In this document: piece by piece, positions 45,345-53,851 of the stretch
Numbering within the stretch: the first letter of the stretch is position 1
Layout: each line of letters opens with the position of its first letter
Origin: Robinsoniella peoriensis
GTDB lineage: Bacteria > Bacillota > Clostridia > Lachnospirales > Lachnospiraceae
Assembly (NCBI RefSeq): GCF_000797495.1
Contig: NZ_JTGN01000001.1
Span: 317,501 to 381,500, forward strand
Reading direction: 5' to 3'
DNA: 64,000 nt
Notes under the pieces: generated by a model
Database searches by the model: none
Told to the model about the DNA's origin: nothing
Seen by the model: the letters and a program-made list of their open reading frames with translations, nothing else
Position numbers and translations under genes: made by a program

Positions 45345-47603
45345 CTACTCTGCGCCTTTTAACGCACTTACCATGTCAATATCTTTTACTTTCCTGGAAA
45401 ATAATATATTCACTCCCACGGAAACAATCATCGTTATGGCAACACTGATTCCTATACTGAGCATACTAATCTTCGTCATCATATCAAAATTGTCTCCCAG
45501 CATCCCGCACATCAAATCAATAATCCATTTTCCCAATAAATATCCCGGGACTAATCCCAATGCACTAAGCCATATATTCTGACGCAGCATTAGTAGACGT
45601 ATTTTCTCAGATTTAAATCCAAGTACCCGCAAGGTCGCAAATTCCCTCAGCTTCTCCGTAAAGGAAAGTACTCCCAGATTGTAAAGTACTACAACCGCCA
45701 TTAAAACTGCCGCCGCAACCATAATGTAGATAATCGAATACATGGTATCCATCATTTCTGTAACAGAGGACTTCAGCCTTTCAATATTCCAGACCGTGTA
45801 AGAAACAGCATCCGGATCTATATTAGCTTTTGTTAAAAATGAAGTGGGCTGGTAATTGCCGCCCTGTTCTTCGAAGTAATCCCGGTATAACGTAATTCCC
45901 TGCGCCACCGGATCCCGGTATATTGCTTTGATTTTCGATTCCACCCATTTGCTTTCCCCATAGAGATGCCATGAGACCTCATCTCCCACATCCACATTTA
46001 AGATATCCGCCATATGGAAGCTGATAGAAACTCCATTAACCGGAAGCTTTTGTTCATTCCTTCTGCTGTCCGTAAAAACAGTAAGACTGGATTCCGGTTC
46101 TAAAACCGTAATTCCCGTTGTTTTTTTAATTCCATTAGCGCGCAGTTCAATACTGCCCTCCTGGATAGTCTCTCCCGGATAGGGGATATCCGAAGCCGTC
46201 AAATCTTCTGTCAGTAAAACCTTGTTCCGGTACTGGGTGAGCTGCCCATACTTCCAATCATTAATATTGTTCAGCGAATCAACCATTCCTAGTGCACAGG
46301 TAAGCAGGCTCATACATCCTGTAATACCCACAATTGCCATAATACTTCTCACCTTACTCCTCAGCGTATCCCGTAAATTCCACTGGAAGTCAAATCCGGT
46401 CCGCTTCCACCACGCGGTTTGTTCAAACCACATATGCTTCGAAATCTTCGGCGGCTTCGTCCGCAGTGCATCCGCCGGCTTTTCCTTTAAGATTTTATTA
46501 CAGGCAAGCCAGGTTACGAGGGAACACGCAGCCACTGCTGCTGCCGCCATAAGAACTGCCTGGGGCAGTAAGATAACCGTAAGCGGAGGAAGGGAATACA
46601 TGCCAGACTGCATTTGAAAAAACAAAGGTGTCAGGGTAACCGGTCCCAGAATTAAGCCGAGCAAAGCCCCCGCCAGTGAAGGAATTGTCCCGTAACAGAT
46701 AAAGTGCCTCATGATTTTCCTGTCTTTAAATCCCAGCGCTTTTAAAGTTCCAATCTGTGTTCTCTGATTATTAATCATTCTGCTCATAGTGGTAAGTATC
46801 GTAAGCAATGCCACTGCAATAAATACAAATGGAAACAAATCCCCCATTGCCTTATTCTGCAATATTTCTTCCCGGAACTGCTGATAGCTTCCCTGTCCAT
46901 CTCTGGATAAAAATACATTGTATGTACCATCCAGCTGCTTCTCAATCTGTTCTTCTGCTTTCTGATAGTCCGTTGTGCTAAGAAGAGCCGCAATCTGATT
47001 GTAAACTTTGGGAAATCCCTGAGGCAGTAAATCCATTCCGCCATACACAACCCCTATATTCTCCGGATTTGCCAGGCTGTCAAAAGACGCAGAAGCATAG
47101 ACATATTCCGGGCTTATCATAATTCCCAGGATTTTTTTACTGATCACAATACCTTCCACCTGCATATCCAGGGTATCGCCTGCCGCAAGTCCTCTTGTCT
47201 CTGCAAATTTATCACTCAGCCATATCCCGTCGGCGGCAGGATCAAAGCTTTCCCCGCGAATCACTTTACAGGAAGAAATCCTATCCTCATCCATAAGCAA
47301 AATCTCCAGCTCCGGTTCTCCGCTTAAATCAGCTGTACCTTTCAGATAAAGACGCTTTGAGGCATCTGTTACAACATCCGTTTTCCGCAAGTTGGAGACA
47401 TCACTTTCCGTAAATGACTTTCCGTAAAGCCAGATATCCGCCAGATGCGTTTCCGAATAGTAACTGTCCATTCCCTTTTGGAAAGTGTACCATTCGCTTC
47501 CAATTCCCGCATAAACAAAAATTGCCAAAAATGTCATTAACCCAATGGAAATAAACTGCATTTTATTATTTTTCATATCCCGCAGCATTTTTCGAAACAG
47601 CAT
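45345..47603 (-). CDS. ABC transporter permease, FtsX/MacB-like
   Basis: A 752-residue membrane protein with one N-terminal helix, a large outside domain (about 40-240), three helices (260-370), a second short FtsX-like half from 410 with outside domain (430-610) and three closing helices. The two FtsX cores contain INNQRTQIGTLKALGFKDRKIM and FTEKLREFATLRVLGFKSEKIR, the sites that contact the ATPase. The ATG at 47603 shares one base with the ATPase stop (TAATG). Such exporters often give peptide-antibiotic resistance or export lipids; substrate unknown here. Confidence 0.85.
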   Translation of the reverse strand: MLFRKMLRDMKNNKMQFISIGLMTFLAIFVYAGIGSEWYTFQKGMDSYYSETHLADIWLYGKSFTESDVSNLRKTDVVTDASKRLYLKGTADLSGEPELEILLMDEDRISSCKVIRGESFDPAADGIWLSDKFAETRGLAAGDTLDMQVEGIVISKKILGIMISPEYVYASASFDSLANPENIGVVYGGMDLLPQGFPKVYNQIAALLSTTDYQKAEEQIEKQLDGTYNVFLSRDGQGSYQQFREEILQNKAMGDLFPFVFIAVALLTILTTMSRMINNQRTQIGTLKALGFKDRKIMRHFICYGTIPSLAGALLGLILGPVTLTPLFFQMQSGMYSLPPLTVILLPQAVLMAAAAVAACSLVTWLACNKILKEKPADALRTKPPKISKHMWFEQTAWWKRTGFDFQWNLRDTLRSKVRSIMAIVGITGCMSLLTCALGMVDSLNNINDWKYGQLTQYRNKVLLTEDLTASDIPYPGETIQEGSIELRANGIKKTTGITVLEPESSLTVFTDSRRNEQKLPVNGVSISFHMADILNVDVGDEVSWHLYGESKWVESKIKAIYRDPVAQGITLYRDYFEEQGGNYQPTSFLTKANIDPDAVSYTVWNIERLKSSVTEMMDTMYSIIYIMVAAAVLMAVVVLYNLGVLSFTEKLREFATLRVLGFKSEKIRLLMLRQNIWLSALGLVPGYLLGKWIIDLMCGMLGDNFDMMTKISMLSIGISVAITMIVSVGVNILFSRKVKDIDMVSALKGAE

Positions 47604-48307
47604 TACCACTCCACCTCACTTACGGACTTTGGATTCTCATTGACCGTGACACTGCGGATCTTCCCATTTTTAATCCGAATCACTTTATCAGCCGCCTCAG
47701 CCAGGGCACTGTTATGGGTTACAATAATAACTGTTCTGTTATGTTCCCGGCTCATATTCTGGAGAAGGGACAAAATCAAAATGCCTGTTTCAGAATCCAA
47801 CGCTCCGGTAGGTTCATCACAGAGCAGCATCTTTGGATTTTTACACACTGCCCTGGCAATGGAAACCCTCTGCTGCTCTCCTCCTGACAGCTGTGCGGGA
47901 AACTTATCCTGATGTTCCAAAAGCCCCACCGACTGCAGCATCTCACCGGGATCCAGGCTTTCCTTTGCAATTTCTTTTACAAGGGCAACATTTTCATAAA
48001 CAGTCAATGCAGGAATTAAATTATAAAACTGAAATACAAATCCAACATCTTCTGCACGGTACTCCGATAATTCCTCTGCTTTCAGTTCTGATATTTCCCG
48101 CTCACCTACTACGATCTTTCCGCTGGTCACATGATCCATACCTCCCAGAAGGTTTAACAGGGTAGATTTTCCCGCCCCGCTGGGTCCCAGAATAATAACG
48201 AATTCACCTTCGTCAATGGTAAAATTCAAATGATTGGCAGCAAACAGCACTTTCTCTCCAATGGGATAACTTTTCACTACCTCTTCAAATGCAATTAACC
48301 GGCTCAT
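47603..48307 (-). CDS. ABC transporter ATP-binding protein (MacB/LolD type)
   Basis: A 234-residue ATPase: Walker A GPSGAGKST, Q-loop FQFYNLIP, signature LSGGEQQR, Walker B MLLCDEPTGALD, switch VTHNSALAE. The NLIPALTVYEN loop is that of the LolD/MacB group. It partners the following permease. Promoter, operator palindrome and divergent TetR gene lie upstream. Confidence 0.92.
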   Translation of the reverse strand: MSRLIAFEEVVKSYPIGEKVLFAANHLNFTIDEGEFVIILGPSGAGKSTLLNLLGGMDHVTSGKIVVGEREISELKAEELSEYRAEDVGFVFQFYNLIPALTVYENVALVKEIAKESLDPGEMLQSVGLLEHQDKFPAQLSGGEQQRVSIARAVCKNPKMLLCDEPTGALDSETGILILSLLQNMSREHNRTVIIVTHNSALAEAADKVIRIKNGKIRSVTVNENPKSVSEVEW

Positions 48308-48342
48308 AAATTCCTCCTCTCCATGGATTTTCCATATCCATA

Positions 48343-48374
48343 TTCAAAACCTGAAATATATTTCATGTTTTGAA
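48343..48374. promoter_or_regulatory. Probable TetR operator
   Basis: A 32-bp palindrome: outer arms TTCAAAAC and GTTTTGAA, inner core TGAAATATATTTCA, with one mismatched pair between. It begins at the -10 box of the exporter promoter, so a bound repressor would block the start site. A single half site (AAAACCTGAAA) recurs at 48405-48415 between the two promoters. Confidence 0.7.
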
Positions 48375-48402
48375 TTCTATCACTCCGGCAACCGTTTGTC
48401 AA
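48374..48402 (-). promoter_or_regulatory. Promoter of the ABC exporter operon
   Basis: TTGACA, 17 bases, TAGAAT. Confidence 0.8.
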
Positions 48403-48429
48403 TAAAACCTGAAACTTTTTTCACCTTAT

Positions 48430-48458
48430 TTGACAACCTGTTCTTAAGCGGTTATACT
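48430..48458 (+). promoter_or_regulatory. Promoter of the TetR gene
   Basis: TTGACA, 17 bases, TATACT on the plus strand, about 45 bases before the start codon. Confidence 0.8.
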
Positions 48459-48501
48459 ATACAGAAGTACCATATTATCTTGTAAAGAGAGGCTTTGTTA
48501 A

Positions 48502-49107
48502 ATGAGTGATGTAATTAAAACCCCTGTCCAGCAACGTTCTATTGATAAAAAAAATCGTTTAATGAAGGCCGGGCTGGATCTGATGCGTGAACGTGGATAC
48601 TATCATGTAAATGCTGTTGACATAGCCAAAGAGGCTGGCGTATCCACCGGCATCTTTTACCGTTATTTTGAAAATAAAATGGATCTTGTGTTGGAAATAA
48701 TGAACCAGATTGTAGATCAAAGCTTTAAACCGCTGGTTCGTGAATTTGTAGAAAAAAATATAGATCAGACAAACTTCATTTCTTTTCTCGATAAATTACT
48801 AGATGAACTCAGTGAAATTCATGAAGGTCTCGGTATTCTTCATAATGACCTGAATACGCTGCTTAGTTCTGATGAGGAAAAAGCCAGCCTTTGGATGTCA
48901 TTAGAGGATCAGATCATGCAGCTCTTTGTTGCCGCAGCGAAAAAAAGTAACCTGAATCTGAAAGATCCGGATGAAAAGATCCATATTGCCTATAACCTGG
49001 TAGAAGCATACTGCCATGAAAAAGCATTTCATAAGCATTCCTATATCGACTACGATGTATTGAAGCAGGAAATCATAAAAACACTGGTTTTTGTTATAAT
49101 AACTTAA
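48502..49107 (+). CDS. TetR-family repressor
   Basis: A 201-residue TetR protein: N-terminal HTH (KNRLMKAGLDLMRERGYYHVNAVDIAKEAGVSTGIFYRYFENKMDLV, residues 17-62) and an all-helical ligand domain with no recognised sub-family. It is divergent from the ABC exporter and the spacer holds both promoters and a palindrome, so it most likely represses the exporter. Confidence 0.9.
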   Translation: MSDVIKTPVQQRSIDKKNRLMKAGLDLMRERGYYHVNAVDIAKEAGVSTGIFYRYFENKMDLVLEIMNQIVDQSFKPLVREFVEKNIDQTNFISFLDKLLDELSEIHEGLGILHNDLNTLLSSDEEKASLWMSLEDQIMQLFVAAAKKSNLNLKDPDEKIHIAYNLVEAYCHEKAFHKHSYIDYDVLKQEIIKTLVFVIIT

Positions 49108-49214
49108 ATACTCTAAAAAACATTTATTGAGAACTAAAATATGAAAAACAGTATATCCTATACTAAAGATGTTAGAAAATTCATTCTACAATGGAAAGAG
49201 GAGGGATGACTGCT

Positions 49215-49829
49215 ATGAAAAAAGAACTGCCCTATTTTAATATTGGAGACTCTTTTGGCGGTAACCAGGACTGGTTCCACAATTTTCTCATGCACATGGG
49301 CGGATGTGCTGCTGCTACAGCCTGTGACAGCTGCATTTATTTCGCACTGCACCGGGATGTCAGGGATCTCTATCCCTTTGATGTGAGCCATATAACCAAA
49401 GAAGACTATGAAGCTTTTGCCATGAAGATGAAACCTTATCTTCGTCCAAGAGCCGGAGGTATAAAAAAACTGACAATTTATATGGACGGTCTTTGTAAAT
49501 ACCTGCAAAGTCTGGGAAAAGGAGATTTTATCTCCATGGAAGGATTTTCCGGAGATCATTCTTATGACGAAGCAGCTTCTTTTATTATTGCCCTTATAGA
49601 TCAGGGATACCCTATTCCCTATCTTATGCTGAAGCATACAGACTGTAAATTTAAAGATTTTTCCTGGCACTGGTTTTTGCTTGTTGGATATGAACAGTCG
49701 GAATCCGATGTACTGGTAACAGCTGCTTCCTATGGTAAAGCAACTGTTTTTTCCCTCCGTGAGTTATGGCATACCGGCTATGAAGAAAAGGGCGGAATGA
49801 TCCGGTACCAACTGAATAATCCGGTATAA
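49215..49829 (+). CDS. Putative papain-fold cysteine peptidase-like protein
   Basis: A 204-residue protein of unknown role. GNQDWFHNFLMHMGGCAAATACD at the N-terminus looks like a papain-type helix with a Cys after Gly-Gly, and WHWFLLVGYEQSESDVLVTAASYG at the C-terminus gives a matching His and strand pair, so a C39-like or transglutaminase-like fold is possible. No signal peptide. The third in-frame ATG (49215) is used since GAGGAGGG lies 10 bases upstream. Stands alone after the TetR gene. Confidence 0.65.
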   Translation: MKKELPYFNIGDSFGGNQDWFHNFLMHMGGCAAATACDSCIYFALHRDVRDLYPFDVSHITKEDYEAFAMKMKPYLRPRAGGIKKLTIYMDGLCKYLQSLGKGDFISMEGFSGDHSYDEAASFIIALIDQGYPIPYLMLKHTDCKFKDFSWHWFLLVGYEQSESDVLVTAASYGKATVFSLRELWHTGYEEKGGMIRYQLNNPV

Positions 49830-49872
49830 CTACTTTCCCTGATATCAAAATCGCAGCATCGTCACAGTTTGT

Positions 49873-49984
49873 GGGATATTTATCCCGGATGAAGGGCGCG
49901 TAGAGGGCTACGTAACCTGAATCCGGGGCAAATATGCCGTAAAGTGGTTCGTGCAGATGGCGGGAATGAACTTTCAGACACGCT
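49873..49984. repeat. Highly structured intergenic element
   Basis: Consecutive stems: GGGATA/TATCCC at 49873-49886; CCGGAT/ATCCGG (49885-49926) enclosing CGTAG/CTACG (49899-49912); GGCA/TGCC at 49927-49938. It ends in CTTTCAGACACGCT (49971-49984), the same arm sequence as the dispersed palindrome family, here without a partner. It lies between two convergent genes and has no T tract or ORF. Confidence 0.6.
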
Positions 49985-49990
49985 GTAGTG

Positions 49991-51796
49991 CTAGCATCCA
50001 GACTCCGTCTGTAACAAATGTCCTTTCACCACAGGCTGAATGGTCCGTCCGATCAGATAATAAAACAATTCCGGATTTACCATCCCTCTCAGATTATTAA
50101 TTATCAGATTATCTGCAGGCATAGCTGCAAATGAATCCAGGCCTTTTAAAATGACATCTTTACCCGGCGCTTCATCCCAGCGAATTTCCACTTCTTCGTC
50201 CTGAAAGTAAAATTTCACTTCCCGCCTTACTGCTTCTTCTAAAAAGGTAATCCAGATCCGCAATACCCTGCGGTTTTCTTCATCTGTTGTAAATCTGCCT
50301 TCTGCCCCAACCAGATACTCTTCTTCATGGAACTTTACCGCCGTGGTTCTGGCCCCATGAAACCCGATTTCAATCTTATGGCTGTCAGAACCCTCTTGTA
50401 TTTCCAAATAAAATTTCCCATTATCCAGGGAAAATCCCATCTGCGTAATGCCCTCAGAATAGTTATTATGCATCACCTGAATGATTAACGGCGCCAGTCC
50501 CACATGTTTTTGTTCCATCCCGTAAACTCTGCCGGCTGCCCATTGTCTGTCATCCTGTGCAAGCTTCTGCCTTGGCAGTCTTCTCTGCTTCTGTATACGG
50601 CGGTGTTTCCATCCACCTTTTTCAATCAGCGGAAGATCCGTTCCTGCTCCTCCCAGTGACTTGCGGATACTTAAAAGTCTGGAATAATTGGCATTTTCTT
50701 CTGCAGTGACGCTTACCTTATTCTCAGCCGGGGTAAAATCATTTTCAAAATACCTGCCAATCACATCCATTAGTGTAGATTTCTGGAAGAGTTCCCTGCT
50801 TCCCGCATGGACTACAATCACCATTTGAAGATCCGGATAAACTATCACATTCTGTCCCAGCATCCCATTAAAGAGAAAACTTCCCGGTCTCCCTCCCATC
50901 CATATCTGATAACCATATCCATAACCACCTTTTTCCGGCGGCGTATCTACCTGTTTCGTTGTAGATTCCTCCACCCAGGCAGCCGGAATTATCTGGCGGT
51001 CATTCCATTTGCCCTCCTGAAGGTACAACTGTCCAAGCTTGGCAGCATCCTCCGGCATGAGGAAAAGTCCCCAGCCCCCCTTCGTTATCCCTTTCGGACA
51101 GGTTTCCCAGAAAAACTTTGTAATTCCCAGTGGTTCAAAAAGTCGCGGCGTCAGATATTCCGTCAGTGTCTCCCCCGTTATTTCCGTCACAATGGCGGAC
51201 AGCATATAAGTATTCATACTGTTATAGTCAAACACTGTACCCGGTGTTCCTTTTACGGAAGACTCCAGAAAACTTTTCGCCCATTCATTTCCAGCCAGTG
51301 CCCCAGCCTCATTGTAGACAACACCGCTGGACATAGTGAGCAGATTGCGAACCGTAATATTTTTCTGACGGAATAATCCCAGTATATTTTTCTTCTCGAA
51401 AATATCGTGAACCCGGTCATCCAATTCCAGCCTGCCTTCTGCAATCAGCATTCCCACTGCCATTCCGGTAATGCTCTTGCACATGGAGTGAGTGATATGC
51501 CACATCCCCTGAATGTAGGGTGCAAAACTGGCCTCTCCTATGACATAACCATTTCGCAGTATCATAATATGATGCATATTGATCCCGTCATTTCCTGCCA
51601 GTTCCTCCAGCAGATCCCCAATCATTGCAGATGAAATTCCCTGTGTTTCCGGAATTGCCCTCTGAAATGCCTGTTCATAGGGTGCTTCCCCTGAAAAAGG
51701 TATCTTCTGCGGAGCAAATTCAACTTTACTACGATCAGTTTTTCCATTTATTAAATTCCAGATTAGTTCAAATACAGCCATCTGTTCTTTCGTCAT
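49991..51796 (-). CDS. Serine beta-lactamase-like hydrolase (class C / PBP4* family)
   Basis: A 601-residue protein. Residues about 40-350 are a class C beta-lactamase/DD-peptidase fold: the nucleophile motif SMCK (S-x-x-K) in WHITHSMCKSITG, YNS in FDYNSMNTYMLSAI as the Y-x-N site, and HAG late in the domain. Residues 380-600 are a separate beta-rich domain. There is no signal peptide, so it is probably cytoplasmic and may be an esterase or peptidase rather than an antibiotic-resistance enzyme. A copy of the dispersed palindrome lies 19 bases before the start. Confidence 0.85.
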   Translation of the reverse strand: MTKEQMAVFELIWNLINGKTDRSKVEFAPQKIPFSGEAPYEQAFQRAIPETQGISSAMIGDLLEELAGNDGINMHHIMILRNGYVIGEASFAPYIQGMWHITHSMCKSITGMAVGMLIAEGRLELDDRVHDIFEKKNILGLFRQKNITVRNLLTMSSGVVYNEAGALAGNEWAKSFLESSVKGTPGTVFDYNSMNTYMLSAIVTEITGETLTEYLTPRLFEPLGITKFFWETCPKGITKGGWGLFLMPEDAAKLGQLYLQEGKWNDRQIIPAAWVEESTTKQVDTPPEKGGYGYGYQIWMGGRPGSFLFNGMLGQNVIVYPDLQMVIVVHAGSRELFQKSTLMDVIGRYFENDFTPAENKVSVTAEENANYSRLLSIRKSLGGAGTDLPLIEKGGWKHRRIQKQRRLPRQKLAQDDRQWAAGRVYGMEQKHVGLAPLIIQVMHNNYSEGITQMGFSLDNGKFYLEIQEGSDSHKIEIGFHGARTTAVKFHEEEYLVGAEGRFTTDEENRRVLRIWITFLEEAVRREVKFYFQDEEVEIRWDEAPGKDVILKGLDSFAAMPADNLIINNLRGMVNPELFYYLIGRTIQPVVKGHLLQTESGC

Positions 51797-51814
51797 TATG
51801 TATCCCTCCGTTTC

Positions 51815-51881
51815 AGAGTGTGTCTGAAAATCCCGGTTATAAAATTCCGTTTCAATTCGGGCAATTTTTCAAACAGACTCT
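51815..51881 (-). repeat. Dispersed palindrome, copy upstream of the beta-lactamase-like gene
   Basis: Arms AGAGTGTGTCTGAAAAT and ATTTTTCAAACAGACTCT, with inner CCCGG/CCCG-type pairing. 19 bases before the start codon. Confidence 0.7.
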
Positions 51882-52102
51882 ATCTCTTAAATGCTGCTAA
51901 GTAAGCATTGCACAACAATTCACTAAGTTACCTACTCTATGATTATAGTATGGATAAACCTTATATACCACCTTCAAAAATAATATTTTCCAAAAGAAAC
52001 TATAAAATTTTTATATGCATATTCTAAAAAATATTTTCCAAACACCATAACTGATGTTATAATCTTCCTTATGACATTTATAGAAGCTGGAGGATTACTT
52101 TC

Positions 52103-52580
52103 ATGTTTGGTACCGGTACACTAATCAACACCATCGCCGTCATTGCCGGAAGCGGAATCGGCATTTTCCTGCACAAGGGTATAAAAAAAGAACTGCAGGC
52201 TTCTCTCATGTGTGCCTGCGGAGTTGCTACCATATTCATAGGTATCAGCGGCACATTACAGGGAATGCTGCAGTTTCAAAACGGCATGATCGAAACCAAA
52301 GGAAGCATGTTGCTGATCTTTTCCCTGGTTCTTGGCTGCCTGTTCGGGGAAATCATTAATTTGTTCTGCACTTGCCATTTTGGTATATGAAGGATGCATC
52401 ACACTGGTGGCGCACTTCGCGGGATATTTTGTAGCAGAAGAACTGATTGCCAATCTTTCGTATATTGGATCCGCACTGATATTCTGCGTAGGAATTAATA
52501 TTGCATTTGGCAAGAAATTCCGGGTGGGCAATATGCTGCCCGCCTTAATTATCCCAGTCCTTTATGCAGTCATTTCCTAA
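52103..52580 (+). pseudogene. DUF554 (YdfK-type) membrane protein, internal deletion with frameshift
   Basis: The first frame gives MFGTGTLINTIAVIAGSGIG through LVLGCLFGEIINL, the N-terminal third of DUF554 proteins. It then runs into a stop 9 codons on (52388-52390). A shifted frame from about 52369 continues CSALAILVYEGCITLVAHFA through GNMLPALIIPVLYAVIS, the C-terminal third. About 95 residues of the middle, present in the usual 230-residue family, are missing. A single deletion of a length not divisible by three at about 52365 explains both. A promoter-like TATAAT precedes it. The protein family is of unknown function. Confidence 0.85.
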
Positions 52581-52599
52581 TTCCAAACCCGAGAAAAAC

Positions 52600-53538
52600 T
52601 TATGCCATGATACCTAAAAGCGCAGCGGCATTCCGGTAAAAAACTTTATCCGCAGCATCTTCTTTACCGGAAAACGCTTCCTTGCAAAGTGCAATCGAGG
52701 ATTCTGCTTCACCAAACGGATAATCCGTCCCAAACAGAATCTTGTCCTCTCCCATCAATTCAACTAATTCTTTTATAACCTCAGTTCCCTTAAACGAGGT
52801 GTCGGTATATACATGCTTCCATTTATGTTTTCTAACTGCATCCGCCAGTTCCAGATACTCTTTTCCACATTCTCCACCCGCATGAGCCGGAATTAAAATA
52901 TACTGGGGATACCGTTCAATCAGCGCAAGCATATAATGAAGGGCTCCATACTCCTTTGGTGCAATATTCTGATAGGGACTGCCCGGTTTATAATAATCAT
53001 TTACCCCGCAATGTGCAGTTACCGGAAGCTTTAAATCTCCAAAAACCTCAACCGCAGCATAGGTCCGCTTATCCGTTAATTTTACGTTTTGCAGAATCGG
53101 ATGAAGTTTTAATCCCCTTGCTCCCATCCTGATATCCTCTCTTAGTTTTTCCTGCATTTCTTTCACTGGAAGAGAGAAATCCGGGCTGGTAAATGGAAGA
53201 ATTTTGGGCTCTAGTTTTGATGCTGCAAGCGTTTCTTCAAAACTGGTATTGGGAAGAACCGGCAGAGATACCATATAATCCATTCGATTACGTTCTATCT
53301 CCTCCCGGACAGACTGTAAACTCCCTTTTTCCCAGATACGGAATTGTCCTGCATCAATTAAAGTATTTAAGGCATCCGGATCATCTGCGATAAGCGGTGC
53401 CTGGTAACCTCCTTCTCCCAGTTCTTTGAAAGGGTCCTTATATTTTGGTAAATGCTGTGGTGCTTTAAAGCTTATATTCTTATTCTCATGAAAGATGTCA
53501 CCTAAATGTGTATGGAAATCTATAATTCTTGTTCTCAT
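52600..53538 (-). CDS. Amidohydrolase-2 family metal hydrolase
   Basis: A 312-residue TIM-barrel hydrolase: IIDFHTHLGD holds the HxH metal pair, GLKLHP, VTAHCG and AHAGG follow, and FGTDYPFG holds the last Asp. This pattern fits amidohydrolase-2 (ACMSD/uronate-type) enzymes. Substrate unknown. The ATG follows AGGATTG. No partner genes; the DUF554 pseudogene is convergent and ends 20 bases away. Confidence 0.85.
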   Translation of the reverse strand: MRTRIIDFHTHLGDIFHENKNISFKAPQHLPKYKDPFKELGEGGYQAPLIADDPDALNTLIDAGQFRIWEKGSLQSVREEIERNRMDYMVSLPVLPNTSFEETLAASKLEPKILPFTSPDFSLPVKEMQEKLREDIRMGARGLKLHPILQNVKLTDKRTYAAVEVFGDLKLPVTAHCGVNDYYKPGSPYQNIAPKEYGALHYMLALIERYPQYILIPAHAGGECGKEYLELADAVRKHKWKHVYTDTSFKGTEVIKELVELMGEDKILFGTDYPFGEAESSIALCKEAFSGKEDAADKVFYRNAAALLGIMA

Positions 53539-53675
53539 CAATCCTAAGGATACCGGCAGATAAATTTATCAGACAGTATCATCCTTTCATAATACATAAT
53601 ATACTTACTGTATATCTTGTACTGCCACCATCCGATTTATACATTTATGCTCTTCCCACTAACTTTTTTACATAC

Positions 53676-53728
53676 ATATTTTTCTTTCCATCAACTTTTT
53701 CATATATTTTTCTTTCCATCAACTTTTT
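53676..53728. repeat. Two direct copies of a 25-bp unit
   Basis: The unit starts ATATTTTTCTTTCCATCAAC and ends in TTTTT; copies begin at 53676 and 53704 (28-bp spacing). It lies upstream of the amidohydrolase gene in AT-rich DNA. Confidence 0.8.
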
Positions 53729-53791
53729 CGCTTAACAATCTTGCAAAAACAGAGACAGAAAAAACTGCTGCTTATCCTTATAACAACGCCC

Positions 53792-53835
53792 ATAACGAAC
53801 AGTGAGGCAGCTTCTGCCACCTCACTGTTCGTTAT
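53792..53835. terminator. Very strong hairpin after the toroid-like gene
   Basis: Perfect 16-bp outer arms (ATAACGAACAGTGAGG and its complement) with an inner GGCAG/CTGCC stem. No T tract on either side, but it lies 17 bases past the stop of the gene at 53852-54775, so it probably ends or protects that message. Confidence 0.55.
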
Positions 53836-53851
53836 ATTATGACCTTGTATT

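Noticed and set aside
51982-52042. Two AATATTTTCCAAA repeats upstream of the DUF554 pseudogene
   Set aside because: Short, AT-rich and unsymmetrical; cannot be told from chance in this AT-rich stretch.
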